Below, in pieces: positions 16,088-24,465 of a stretch of 64,000 nt of DNA. The notes under the pieces were generated by a model. That model saw nothing but the letters and a program-made list of their open reading frames with translations. It did no database searches and was not told the DNA's origin. The translations under genes and the position numbers were made by a program. Origin of the DNA: Arthrobacter sp. 18067 (GTDB lineage: Bacteria > Actinomycetota > Actinomycetes > Actinomycetales > Micrococcaceae); assembly GCF_902706295.1 (NCBI RefSeq), contig NZ_CACSJJ010000012.1, positions 62,001-126,000 of the forward strand, written 5' to 3'. Every line of letters begins with the position of its first letter. Position 1 is the first letter of the stretch.

Positions 16088-16723
16088 ATGAAAGGCATCA
16101 ACGAACACGACAACTCATTCCCCGAGCATGACCACGGACACGGACGGGGCCGCTTCAATCGCGGCAAAGGCCGGCGCGGACCGGGCGGACACGGCGGAGG
16201 CGGATTTGGCCCAGGCTTCGGACCGGGCGGTTTCGGCCCCGGCTTTGGACCCGGATTCGGCCCCAGGGGCTTTGGTCCCGGCGGTTCACGCCGAGCCAAC
16301 CGAGGCGATGTCCGCGCTGCGATTCTCTCGCTGTTGGCCGAAGCTCCGTCCAACGGCTATGGCCTGATCAAGACCATCACCGAAAAGACGTCCGGCGCAT
16401 GGCGCCCCAGCCCCGGTTCGGTCTATCCGACGCTGCAGCAATTGGTCGACGAGGAACTGATCGTCGCCGTCGGCGAAGGTCGGCGCACCGAATTCACGCT
16501 CACAGATGACGGCAAGGCCTACATCGCCGAGCATGAAGAAGAGCTGGCCAACGCTTGGAACACCGAGGCTGACGGAACGGGCGCCGCTTTCCACCAAAGC
16601 GTGGGCAAGCTCATGGGAGTCATCCACCAATTCCGGGCAGCCGCAACGGACGAACAGCGTCAGGCCGCCATTGAGAAGCTGGACGAAACCCGCAGGGCGC
16701 TCTACCTGATCCTGGCCGACTAA
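16088..16723 (+). CDS. PadR family regulator with Gly/His-rich head
   Basis: The 211-residue protein has a winged-helix PadR domain from about residue 75 (RGDVRAAILSLLAEAPSNGY, then PSPGSVYPTLQQLVDEELI) and a C-terminal helical dimerisation part. The first 70 residues are unusual: a His-rich start (HDHGHGRG) followed by repeats of GFGPG. Such heads occur in some PadR proteins but their function is unclear; metal or nucleic-acid contact is possible. It probably represses itself through the palindrome at 16012-16041. No transporter target lies next to it. Confidence 0.88.
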   Translation: MKGINEHDNSFPEHDHGHGRGRFNRGKGRRGPGGHGGGGFGPGFGPGGFGPGFGPGFGPRGFGPGGSRRANRGDVRAAILSLLAEAPSNGYGLIKTITEKTSGAWRPSPGSVYPTLQQLVDEELIVAVGEGRRTEFTLTDDGKAYIAEHEEELANAWNTEADGTGAAFHQSVGKLMGVIHQFRAAATDEQRQAAIEKLDETRRALYLILAD

Positions 16724-16741
16724 GTGCCGGCCACCATCCCC

Positions 16742-16772
16742 TTGACCTTGACGTAACGTCAACCCCTACTGT
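16742..16772 (+). promoter_or_regulatory. MerR-type promoter with 19-bp spacer and palindrome
   Basis: TTGACC (16742-16747) and TACTGT (16767-16772) are separated by 19 bp. The spacer holds the perfect palindrome TTGACGTAACGTCAA (16748-16762). An over-long spacer with an internal palindrome is the hallmark of promoters activated by MerR-family proteins, and the MerR gene starts 28 bp downstream. Confidence 0.75.
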
Positions 16773-16800
16773 CGAAGTACAAGCACAGGACGGAGGACGT

Positions 16801-17559
16801 ATGGACTGGTCAATCCAGGAAATCGCCAAGATCGCAGGGACTACCAGCCGCACGCTGCGTCACTACGACGACATCGGACTGCTGAAACCAAGCCGGACCG
16901 GCCATAACGGCTATCGCTACTATGACGGTCCGGCCCTGGTTCAACTCCAGCGCATCCTCCTGCTCCGGGAACTGGGGCTTGGCCTCCCGGCCATCGCCGA
17001 GGTTCTCGATCGCGAGACAGACACCGTCAAAGCGTTGAGCAGCCATCTGGAATGGCTCGCTCAGGAGCAGGACAGGCTCGCCCGGCAGATCGCGTCCGTC
17101 CGGCAGACCATCGACACAATGAAAGGGGATGGAAAGTACATGGCACAGAACATGTTTGATGGCTTCGACCACACTCAGTACAAGGACGAGGTGGAGGAAC
17201 GTTGGGGCAAGGATGCCTACGCCGCCAGCGATTCGTGGTGGCGCGGGATGAGCGCTGACGAAAAGCAGCAGTGGAAGGACCGGGTCCAAAAGCTGGGCAC
17301 GGACTGGATTTCCGCCGCGGAATCAGGGGCTGCGCCTGACGGCGCCGAGGCGCAGGACCTTGCACGGCGTCACGTCGAGTGGCTTCGCGGCATCCCGGGA
17401 ACCCCGACGGCGGCACCTGGCGGAGACGTCAAGGGGTACGTCACGGGACTCGGAGAAATGTACGTTGCTGATCCGCGGTTCGCGGCCAACTATGGCGGGG
17501 AATCAGGGGCGACATTCGTCCGGGATGCCCTGCGGGTTTACGCGGAAAAGAACCTGTAG
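16801..17559 (+). CDS. MerR family regulator with TipAS ligand-binding domain
   Basis: The 252-residue protein has a MerR winged helix (IQEIAKIAGTTSRTLRHYDD, residues 5-24), a coiled dimerisation helix (about 75-110) and a C-terminal TipAS domain. The TipAS part includes FDHTQYKDEVEERWG and SWWRGMSADEKQQW. TipA-like proteins sense antibiotics or other amphipathic ligands and activate multidrug genes and their own promoter. The MerR-type promoter at 16742-16772 supports autoactivation. No obvious target gene is adjacent. Confidence 0.92.
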   Translation: MDWSIQEIAKIAGTTSRTLRHYDDIGLLKPSRTGHNGYRYYDGPALVQLQRILLLRELGLGLPAIAEVLDRETDTVKALSSHLEWLAQEQDRLARQIASVRQTIDTMKGDGKYMAQNMFDGFDHTQYKDEVEERWGKDAYAASDSWWRGMSADEKQQWKDRVQKLGTDWISAAESGAAPDGAEAQDLARRHVEWLRGIPGTPTAAPGGDVKGYVTGLGEMYVADPRFAANYGGESGATFVRDALRVYAEKNL

Positions 17560-17603
17560 ACGGTCAGGATGCGCTGATCAGGGTTTCGCAATAGTCTGGC
17601 CGA

Positions 17604-18209
17604 ATGGGTACAAGCACCGTAAAGTCCGGCGAACAGGTTGACAGACAGAAGCGCATTCTTGATGCGGCACTGGAACTGCTGTCCCGCCACGGCATTTCGG
17701 GCATCAATATGCGCGCCGTGGCACGTGAAGCCGGCGTCGCGCTTGGGCTCGTGAACTACTACTACGAAGACAAACCGAGTTTGATCCGCGCGGTGCTCCA
17801 CCAGATTGAAGAGCACGACCTCTTGCTGGTGGAGCCGGCGCCCACCTCAACCCCGGATGAGCAACTCCGGGAGTCCCTTCGTCGCGTCGCAGACCCCGAA
17901 CTCCTGACCACGCCGTACCTATCCCTCCGCCTCCATTTGTGGGCCCTCGCCCAAGCGGACGAGGACTTTGCCCAAATCAATGCCGCGGCCTTTGACAGAT
18001 ATCTTCAGGGGCTTGCGGCCTTGATAGGGAATGCCATTCCCGGGCTTTCCCCTGACGAATGCCGGGAGCGGGCGGCCGACATCGTCGTGGTGCAGAACGG
18101 CATGTGGCTCACCACGCTCCTCGGAATCGACAAGGCGGCCATCGAGCGAGGCATTGCGCGCACGGAAGAGATCGCGTTCGCTCCTTCACGGCACGCCGAT
18201 CTTCGGTGA
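17604..18209 (+). CDS. TetR family regulator (BetI-like)
   Basis: The 201-residue protein has a TetR helix-turn-helix at about residues 17-62 (ILDAALELLSRHGISGINM, then VAREAGVALGLVNYYYEDK) and a helical effector domain of the BetI type. BetI relatives repress choline/betaine genes. The bet-like genes start 3.5 kb downstream behind two TTGAAC-type palindromes, so a link is possible. The secreted-protein and molybdoenzyme genes lie between, so direct regulation is an inference. Confidence 0.85.
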   Translation: MGTSTVKSGEQVDRQKRILDAALELLSRHGISGINMRAVAREAGVALGLVNYYYEDKPSLIRAVLHQIEEHDLLLVEPAPTSTPDEQLRESLRRVADPELLTTPYLSLRLHLWALAQADEDFAQINAAAFDRYLQGLAALIGNAIPGLSPDECRERAADIVVVQNGMWLTTLLGIDKAAIERGIARTEEIAFAPSRHADLR

Positions 18210-18449
18210 TGGCGCGTTTCGTTTGAGACACCCCGTTGGAGAACTGCGATTGTCCGTGCGCCGCGCAGATCTGAGTGGTCCCCACCGCGCGAGGACATCG
18301 AGTGGGTTGCGGGTTCGTCCATGTCCCGTCGTGGGAGGACCGGCCGCGCCTTCTTTGCATGGAAAGCCGGCCAAAGCCACCAAAATGAGCAGGCCGGGTG
18401 GGTAGTTCGCCCCATAGCGCAACGGCCGGGTGTGCCCGAGTATCGAGGG

Positions 18450-19370
18450 ATGAAACTCACCACAAAGCTGCTCGGGGGCCTCGCCGCGGGCGCGTTGGCA
18501 CTCTCCGGCGTCGCACCGGCCAGCGCCGCCACCTCTTACCCCACGCCCACGCCGACACCCACCGACTGCTATGGCGGCCTGCTGAGCATGGAGCCGAACG
18601 GGAATCTCGGTGCCGTGTTCCTCAGCAGCGGCAAGCTCCGCTGGGAACACAACAGTTGGTCCTCTCCAGTGCCGTTCGATGCGACCTACCTGACGCAGCT
18701 CGGCGGGTTGGGCGACGAAACCTTCGGCAAGTTCTCCTATTTCGGCACTTCCTCGGACGGCAAAGCGAAGTTCTACAACCAGCGGCAGGACCTCCAGGCA
18801 GACGGCACGTGGAAGCACTCCATCGACGGACCAGTGACCACCATCGGCAATGGCTGGTTCCAGAAGTCCATCACCACCACCTATAGCGGCACAGCCAACG
18901 TCCGGGGCCAGCAGTTCGTCTTCCGGCTCACCAGCGGCGGCGAGCTCTACCGCTACACCATCGATTCGAGCGCCCGGACCATCACCGGCACGGTCAAGGT
19001 GTTCGGCGGAGGCGCCTCCATCACGTCGATCGGCTCCGCGCCCGCGGTGGCCGTCAACGGAAAGCCCGTGGCCGTGTTGATGGCCACCCTCTCCACCGGC
19101 GAGCTGCGCCAGTACCTCATCCCGGACGCCACACCTACGCAGTGGAGCTCCAAGACAATCCGCCCGGCTGCGGGGAACGGTTGGCAGAACTTCACGGCCA
19201 TCACCGCAAGAAACTGCGATTCCAAGGGTCAGATAGTGCTGGGCTACATCAAGCAGCGTCTGGTTGCCGCCTACTACGACCCCACCGGGCTGACCGCCAA
19301 TGACCAGGACATCAGCGGCGGAGCCTCGTCCATGGCCGCGATGCCTGAAGGTACCCGGGTCTTCGGCTGA
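18450..19370 (+). CDS. Secreted protein of unknown function
   Basis: The 306-residue protein has a Sec signal peptide (KLLGGLAAGALALSGV ending ASA, cleavage near residue 27) and a short PTPTPTPT linker. The remaining 270 residues are rich in Gly, Ser, Thr and aromatic residues, with recurring short strands such as NGNLGAVFL, SGGELYRYTI and STGELRQYLI. The pattern suggests a beta-propeller or lectin-like fold (tachylectin-2-like repeats), but no catalytic motif is visible. The ATG at 18450 has a GAGGG ribosome site; the longer frame from 18321 lacks a signal peptide. A shared terminator follows. Confidence 0.75.
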   Translation: MKLTTKLLGGLAAGALALSGVAPASAATSYPTPTPTPTDCYGGLLSMEPNGNLGAVFLSSGKLRWEHNSWSSPVPFDATYLTQLGGLGDETFGKFSYFGTSSDGKAKFYNQRQDLQADGTWKHSIDGPVTTIGNGWFQKSITTTYSGTANVRGQQFVFRLTSGGELYRYTIDSSARTITGTVKVFGGGASITSIGSAPAVAVNGKPVAVLMATLSTGELRQYLIPDATPTQWSSKTIRPAAGNGWQNFTAITARNCDSKGQIVLGYIKQRLVAAYYDPTGLTANDQDISGGASSMAAMPEGTRVFG

Positions 19371-19388
19371 CGCCCACAGGATGAAAGA

Positions 19389-19423
19389 GCCGACGACGGC
19401 GGGACTCACCCGCCGTCGTCGGC
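19389..19423. terminator. Bidirectional terminator between convergent genes
   Basis: GCCGACGACGGCGGG (19389-19403) and CCCGCCGTCGTCGGC (19409-19423) form a perfect 15-bp stem with a 5-nt loop. It sits between the secreted-protein gene and the oppositely oriented molybdoenzyme gene and can serve both. Confidence 0.85.
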
Positions 19424-19455
19424 CCCCTGTCATGGCTCGATCGTCAACGAAACCA

Positions 19456-21042
19456 TTACTCCACCGTCACCATCACCGACGGCCAGCCCGAGGCTCCGTC
19501 AGGGACCGGATCGGCGCGCTGCTCCGTCTGGACTTCGCCGGTGCCGTCGGTGGCGCGGGCCTTGACGTAGTGCAGGCCGGGCGTGGCGTCCCATTCATAG
19601 GACCACTGACGCCACGTGATGGTGGACGCTTCGTCGGAAAGGGTTGCTTCCACCCACTCGCCGTCGTCGATCTGGACTTCCACCTTGGTGATCCCCCGTG
19701 TCTGGGCCCATGCTGTGCCGCCGACGGCGACCTTTCCTGGCGCGAACTTCGCAAAGGACTTGGGTACGTCCACACGCGCCATGGTCTTGATGGGGCCGCG
19801 CTCTGACCAACCGCGCTCGGTCCAGTAAGCCTTGCTGTCTGCGAAGCGGGTGACTTCCAGGTCCACCACCCACTTAGTGGCGGAGACGAATCCGTACAGC
19901 CCTGGAACCACCATCCGCACGGGGTATCCGTGCTCCACCGGAAGCGGCTCACCGTTCATGCCAATGGCCAGCATGGCATCGCGGTCATCCTGCAGGACCT
20001 CCAATGGGGTGGAGGCGCTGAAGCCGTCAATGGATGTTGAGAGCACCATGTCCGCGCCTTCCTTCGGCTTGGCCATGGCCAGGACTTCGCGGATGGGCAT
20101 GCCCAGCCACTTGGCGTTTCCGGCAAGTTTTCCGCCCACCGGGTTAGACACGCAGGTGAGGGTGACGTGCGATTCGATAAGATCGGCGTCGAGCAGGTCC
20201 TGGAACGTGAGGGTTACCTCCTCCTCAACCATTCCGTGCACCCGCAGTGACCAATCATTGACGTTGATTTCCGGAACGCTGAGGGCGGTATCGATGCGGT
20301 AGAAGTCGTTGTTCGGTGTCAGCCAGGGGAAAACTCCCGGAACCGGGGACTGAACGCCCGCCGGTATAGGGGGCGCAGCCTTTATCGGCGACGGCAGCCG
20401 GAGGGCATCCCGGGCCTGGGCGACGTTGTTGCGGGCGGCACCGAGCAGTCGCCCACCAGTCGCCGCGATACCGGCGGCAACCGCGGTGATCCCGACTGCA
20501 GCAAAGAAGCGACGGCGGCTGGTACCGGCTCCGCCTACCTGGGTATCGACGTCGGCCGCTATGTCCGCGGGGGCTTCCGGCCAGGCCTTCAAACCCCACA
20601 ACGGCACCATGAGCCGGCGCAGGACGATGAGGCCGGAGATGGTTCCGAGGACGGATGGGATGGCGTCGGCGGGTCCCACCCCGGCGCGGGTCAGGACCGC
20701 GGCCACAATCACAGCGCCCATGAACAGGACGCCCAGGACACCCAAGGCCCACTTCCGGTAGGCAACAATGCCCAGCACGCAGGCCAGCACGGCGATCGTC
20801 AGGCCCATGCCTACGAACAACGCAGCCTTGTCGTTCGTACCGAACGTGGCAATCGCAAAGTCCTTCATCCAGGGTGGCGTGAAGTCGATGAACGTGGATC
20901 CCAGGGCAAACACCGGGGTGGCCCTGGCAGTGAAGAAGGCGCCGATCAGCTCGGCAACGGCAAGCACGACGGCGGCCGACACCATGCCGGCAAGCGCTGC
21001 CATGGTTTCGGGGCCTTTGGTCCGGAGTCCGAGCTTTTTCAT
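19456..21042 (-). CDS. Membrane-anchored molybdopterin oxidoreductase, sulfite oxidase-like
   Basis: The 528-residue protein has four to five N-terminal membrane helices (residues about 10-165). An oxidoreductase molybdopterin-binding domain (about 235-400) contains LTCVSNPVGGKLAG with the likely molybdenum-ligating cysteine, and the C-terminus carries a Mo-co dimerisation domain. It resembles actinobacterial SUOX/YedY-like proteins that face the outside of the cell. The ATG at 21042 was chosen over an upstream codon because it directly precedes KKLGLRTKGPE and the first helix. Its substrate is not known. It is divergent from the aldehyde dehydrogenase gene. Confidence 0.88.
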   Translation of the reverse strand: MKKLGLRTKGPETMAALAGMVSAAVVLAVAELIGAFFTARATPVFALGSTFIDFTPPWMKDFAIATFGTNDKAALFVGMGLTIAVLACVLGIVAYRKWALGVLGVLFMGAVIVAAVLTRAGVGPADAIPSVLGTISGLIVLRRLMVPLWGLKAWPEAPADIAADVDTQVGGAGTSRRRFFAAVGITAVAAGIAATGGRLLGAARNNVAQARDALRLPSPIKAAPPIPAGVQSPVPGVFPWLTPNNDFYRIDTALSVPEINVNDWSLRVHGMVEEEVTLTFQDLLDADLIESHVTLTCVSNPVGGKLAGNAKWLGMPIREVLAMAKPKEGADMVLSTSIDGFSASTPLEVLQDDRDAMLAIGMNGEPLPVEHGYPVRMVVPGLYGFVSATKWVVDLEVTRFADSKAYWTERGWSERGPIKTMARVDVPKSFAKFAPGKVAVGGTAWAQTRGITKVEVQIDDGEWVEATLSDEASTITWRQWSYEWDATPGLHYVKARATDGTGEVQTEQRADPVPDGASGWPSVMVTVE

Positions 21043-21109
21043 GTCAGTGGTTCGTAGCGGCCGGGAGCAGGGATGGGTGCGGGCATCCTCGTGATGCACA
21101 GCCCCACTT

Positions 21110-21148
21110 TGAACATTTGTTCATAAATTTCCTTGAACGAATGTTCAA
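21110..21148. promoter_or_regulatory. Two TetR/BetI-type operators in the divergent bet promoter
   Basis: TGAACATTTGTTCA (21110-21123) and TTGAACGAATGTTCAA (21133-21148) are palindromes with matching TGAAC/GTTCA arms, centred 24 bp apart. They lie between the molybdoenzyme gene and the betaine aldehyde dehydrogenase gene. They fit a TetR-family repressor such as BetI, whose operators are of this kind. Confidence 0.65.
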
Positions 21149-21168
21149 GATGCACTAACCTCCTTCGT

Positions 21169-22680
21169 ATGACCCAAGCCACATTTTCTGATTCCGCCTC
21201 CACGCTTTTCATCAGCGGCTCGTGGGAGCCGGCAGCGTCCGGTGCTGTAAGAAGAATCCACAACCCGGCCGACGGCGAACTGGTCGCCACGGTGTCCGAA
21301 GCCGACCGTGAAGATGCCGAGCGCGCCATTTCCGCAGCCCGCGCGGCCTTCGATTCCGGCGTTTGGGCAAATGTCCCTGCTCCCGAGAGAGGCGCGTTCC
21401 TGCTCAAGGTCGCCGCAGAACTGCGCGAACGTCGGGAGAAGTTCGCCCGCGCCGAATCCCTGGACACCGGCAAGCGGATCATCGAAAGCCGCATCGACAT
21501 TGACGACATCGCCGCCTGCTTCGAATATTTCGGACGTCTCGCCGGGCAGTCGGCGGGCCGGGTGGTCGATGCCGGGGACCCCGCCGTCGTGAGCAAAATC
21601 GTCTACGAGCCTGTTGGCGTCTGCGGTTTGATCACGCCGTGGAACTACCCGTTGCTGCAGGCCGCGTGGAAGATCGCGCCCGCGCTGGCCGCCGGCTGTA
21701 CCTTCGTCCTCAAGCCTTCCGAGCTGACCCCATCCACCGCCATCCTTGCCATGCAGTTGCTGCAGGATCTCGGCTTGCCGGACGGCGTCGCCAATCTGGT
21801 GACCGGCGCCGGCGCACAAACGGGCGCACCGCTCTCGGAACACCCCGACGTCGACTTGGTCTCTTTCACCGGTGGGCTGGAAACCGGCAAGCGCATTGCC
21901 GCGGCCGCAGCCGGCACGGTGAAAAAGGTGGCGCTGGAGCTCGGCGGCAAGAACCCCAACGTCGTGTTTGCTGATGCTGACTTCGACGCCGCCGTCGACA
22001 ATGCGTTGAACGGTGCCTTTGTGCACTCGGGGCAGGTCTGCTCCGCCGGGGCGCGGCTGGTGGTGGAGGAATCCATCGCCGAGCGCTTCGTCGACGAGTT
22101 GGTCCGCAAGGCACAAGACATCCGCCTCGGCGGCCCGTTTGATGAGTCCGCCGAAACCGGGCCGCTGATTTCCGCAGCGCACCGGGAGAAGGTGGACGCG
22201 TACGTCCAGCGTGGTGTGGCCGAAGGCGCCCGGCTGCGGTGCGGCGGCGCTGCCCCCGAAGGCGAGAAGTTCGACGCCGGTTTCTACTTCCAGCCGACGG
22301 TGCTGGATCGCGTGACCAGGGGAATGTCGGTTGTCATCGACGAAGCCTTTGGCCCGGTAGTAACAGTGGAAACTTTCCGCACTGAAGACGAAGCCGTAGC
22401 CACAGCCAATGACACCATCTATGGACTGGCCGGTGCGGTCTGGACCCAGGATGCCGGCAAGGCCCAGCGCGTCGCTGGCCGCTTGCGGCACGGCACCGTC
22501 TGGATCAACGACTACCACCCCTACCTTCCGCAGGCCGAATGGGGCGGCTTCGGCCAGTCCGGCGTCGGCCGCGAGCTCGGCCCCACCGGACTGGGCGAGT
22601 ACCAGGAAGCCAAGCACATCTACCAGAACACCAGCCCGCAGGTGACCGGCTGGTTCGCAGACCACGGCAAGGAGAAATAG
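21169..22680 (+). CDS. betB: Betaine aldehyde dehydrogenase-like NAD-dependent aldehyde dehydrogenase
   Basis: The 503-residue aldehyde dehydrogenase is close to betaine/glycine-betaine aldehyde dehydrogenases. It has the oxyanion region TPWNYPLLQAAWKIAPAL, NAD-binding SFTGGLETGKRI, catalytic glutamate motif LELGGKNPN and catalytic cysteine in SGQVCSAGAR. It would oxidise betaine aldehyde to glycine betaine in the cytoplasm. The ATG at 21169 gives the expected N-terminus (TLFISGSWE); upstream codons overlap the operators. The choline-dehydrogenase-like gene starts on the base after its stop codon. Confidence 0.88.
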   Translation: MTQATFSDSASTLFISGSWEPAASGAVRRIHNPADGELVATVSEADREDAERAISAARAAFDSGVWANVPAPERGAFLLKVAAELRERREKFARAESLDTGKRIIESRIDIDDIAACFEYFGRLAGQSAGRVVDAGDPAVVSKIVYEPVGVCGLITPWNYPLLQAAWKIAPALAAGCTFVLKPSELTPSTAILAMQLLQDLGLPDGVANLVTGAGAQTGAPLSEHPDVDLVSFTGGLETGKRIAAAAAGTVKKVALELGGKNPNVVFADADFDAAVDNALNGAFVHSGQVCSAGARLVVEESIAERFVDELVRKAQDIRLGGPFDESAETGPLISAAHREKVDAYVQRGVAEGARLRCGGAAPEGEKFDAGFYFQPTVLDRVTRGMSVVIDEAFGPVVTVETFRTEDEAVATANDTIYGLAGAVWTQDAGKAQRVAGRLRHGTVWINDYHPYLPQAEWGGFGQSGVGRELGPTGLGEYQEAKHIYQNTSPQVTGWFADHGKEK

Positions 22681-24321
22681 ATGCACGTTGACAACATCGA
22701 GAACCTCAGCGAGCGCGGGTTCGATTACGTCGTCATTGGCGGAGGATCTGCCGGAGCTGCCGTGGCCGCCCGGCTGAGCGAGGACCCGGCCGTGACTGTG
22801 GCTCTGGTTGAAGCCGGCCCGGATGACCGGGGCCTGCCCGAGATCCTGCAACTGGACCGCTGGATGGAACTGCTGGAGTCTGGATACGACTGGGATTACC
22901 CGGTGGAACCGCAGGAAAACGGTAACTCCTTCATGCGCCATGCCCGCGCCAAGGTCATGGGCGGCTGCTCCAGCCACAACTCCTGCATCGCTTTCTGGGC
23001 TCCCCGCGAAGACCTGGACGAGTGGGAGTCCAAGTACGGTGCCACCGGCTGGAACGCTGCGGCCGCCTGGCCCTTGTACCAACGGCTGGAAACGAACGAA
23101 GACGCCGGCCCGGATGCTCCCCACCACGGCGACAACGGTCCGGTGCATTTGATGAACGTGCCCCCGAACGATCCCGCCGGAGTCGCGCTCCTTGATGCCT
23201 GCGAGCAGACCGGCATCCCCCGCGCGAAGTTCAATGACGGCACCACAGTGATCAACGGCGCCAACTTCTTCCAGATCAACCGACGCTCGGACGGGACACG
23301 TTCTTCCAGCTCGGTCTCCTACATCCACCCCATCGTTGATCGCGAAAACTTCACGCTGCTGACGGGCCTGCGGGCGCGGCAACTGGTGTTCGACGCGGAC
23401 AAGCGCTGCACCGGAGTGGACGTGGTGGACTCGGCCTTCGGCCGTACGCACAGGCTGAACGCGCATCGCGAAGTCATCCTGTCCACCGGCGCAATCGACT
23501 CCCCCAAGCTCCTCATGCTCTCCGGCATTGGCCCGGCCGAACATCTGGCAGCGCACGGCGTCGAGGTACTGGTGGATTCCCCTGGCGTCGGCGAGCACCT
23601 GCAGGACCACCCGGAAGGCGTGGTTCAGTTCGAGGCCAAGCAGCCCATGGTGCAGGCCTCCACCCAGTGGTGGGAGATCGGCATCTTCACTCCCACCGAA
23701 GATGGCCTGGACCGCCCGGACCTGATGATGCATTACGGCTCCGTGCCCTTCGACATGAACACCCTGCGGTACGGCTACCCCACCACGGAGAACGGCTTCA
23801 GCCTCACTCCGAACGTCACCCATGCGCGCTCCCGCGGGACCGTTCGCTTGCGGAGCCGAGACTTCCGCGACAAGCCCATGGTGGATCCCCGCTACTTCAC
23901 CGATCCGGAGGGGCACGACATGCGCGTCATGGTGGCCGGTATCCGCAAGGCCCGCGAAATCGCCACCCAGCCGGCAATGGCTGAATGGACCGGCAGGGAG
24001 CTCTCCCCTGGCATCGAAGCGCAGACCGATGAGGAGCTGCAGGATTACATCCGCAAAACGCACAACACCGTCTACCACCCCGTCGGCACGGTCCGCATGG
24101 GATCGGTGGACGACCACATGTCACCCTTGGATCCCGAACTTCGGGTCAAGGGCGTGACCGGACTGCGCGTGGCCGATGCCTCCGTCATGCCGGAACACGT
24201 CACCGTGAACCCGAACATCACCGTCATGATGATTGGCGAGCGCTGCGCCGACCTCATCCGAACCAGCCGGACGGAGGACACCACGACGGCGGAAGCCGGC
24301 TTCAGCTTGTCCCTCGCCTGA
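22681..24321 (+). CDS. betA: GMC oxidoreductase, choline dehydrogenase-like
   Basis: The 546-residue FAD-dependent GMC oxidoreductase has the dinucleotide motif DYVVIGGGSAGAAVAARL (about residues 15-32), the GMC signatures VMGGCSSHNSCIAFW and STGAIDSPKLLMLSGIGP, and C-terminal catalytic histidine/asparagine regions (YHPVGTVRMG, HVTVNPNITVMM). It starts immediately after the aldehyde dehydrogenase stop codon. The pair would convert choline to betaine aldehyde and then glycine betaine. Other alcohols are possible for GMC enzymes, but the context favours choline. Confidence 0.87.
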   Translation: MHVDNIENLSERGFDYVVIGGGSAGAAVAARLSEDPAVTVALVEAGPDDRGLPEILQLDRWMELLESGYDWDYPVEPQENGNSFMRHARAKVMGGCSSHNSCIAFWAPREDLDEWESKYGATGWNAAAAWPLYQRLETNEDAGPDAPHHGDNGPVHLMNVPPNDPAGVALLDACEQTGIPRAKFNDGTTVINGANFFQINRRSDGTRSSSSVSYIHPIVDRENFTLLTGLRARQLVFDADKRCTGVDVVDSAFGRTHRLNAHREVILSTGAIDSPKLLMLSGIGPAEHLAAHGVEVLVDSPGVGEHLQDHPEGVVQFEAKQPMVQASTQWWEIGIFTPTEDGLDRPDLMMHYGSVPFDMNTLRYGYPTTENGFSLTPNVTHARSRGTVRLRSRDFRDKPMVDPRYFTDPEGHDMRVMVAGIRKAREIATQPAMAEWTGRELSPGIEAQTDEELQDYIRKTHNTVYHPVGTVRMGSVDDHMSPLDPELRVKGVTGLRVADASVMPEHVTVNPNITVMMIGERCADLIRTSRTEDTTTAEAGFSLSLA

Positions 24322-24465
24322 CCAGGCACCCTGCTTTTAGACCCACGCAACAAACAATGGGGGAAACAGCCGGAGGCACAACGCGGTGCCCGGCCTTGAT
24401 TTCATCTGCGTCCAATGGCGGCCGCAGAAAGTCACCATTCGTGCACGTCTGAACTAGGAGTTCGC

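Noticed and set aside
18210..18449. Possible gene in the 240-bp gap before the secreted protein
   Set aside because: No frame with a start, ribosome site and plausible protein was found; it probably holds only the promoter.
18186..19433. 415-codon minus-strand frame
   Set aside because: It is antisense to the secreted-protein gene with its clear signal peptide.
21145..24117. A 990-codon open frame on the minus strand
   Set aside because: It lies wholly antisense to the clear aldehyde dehydrogenase and GMC oxidoreductase genes and shows no recognisable domain; long antisense frames are common at this GC content.
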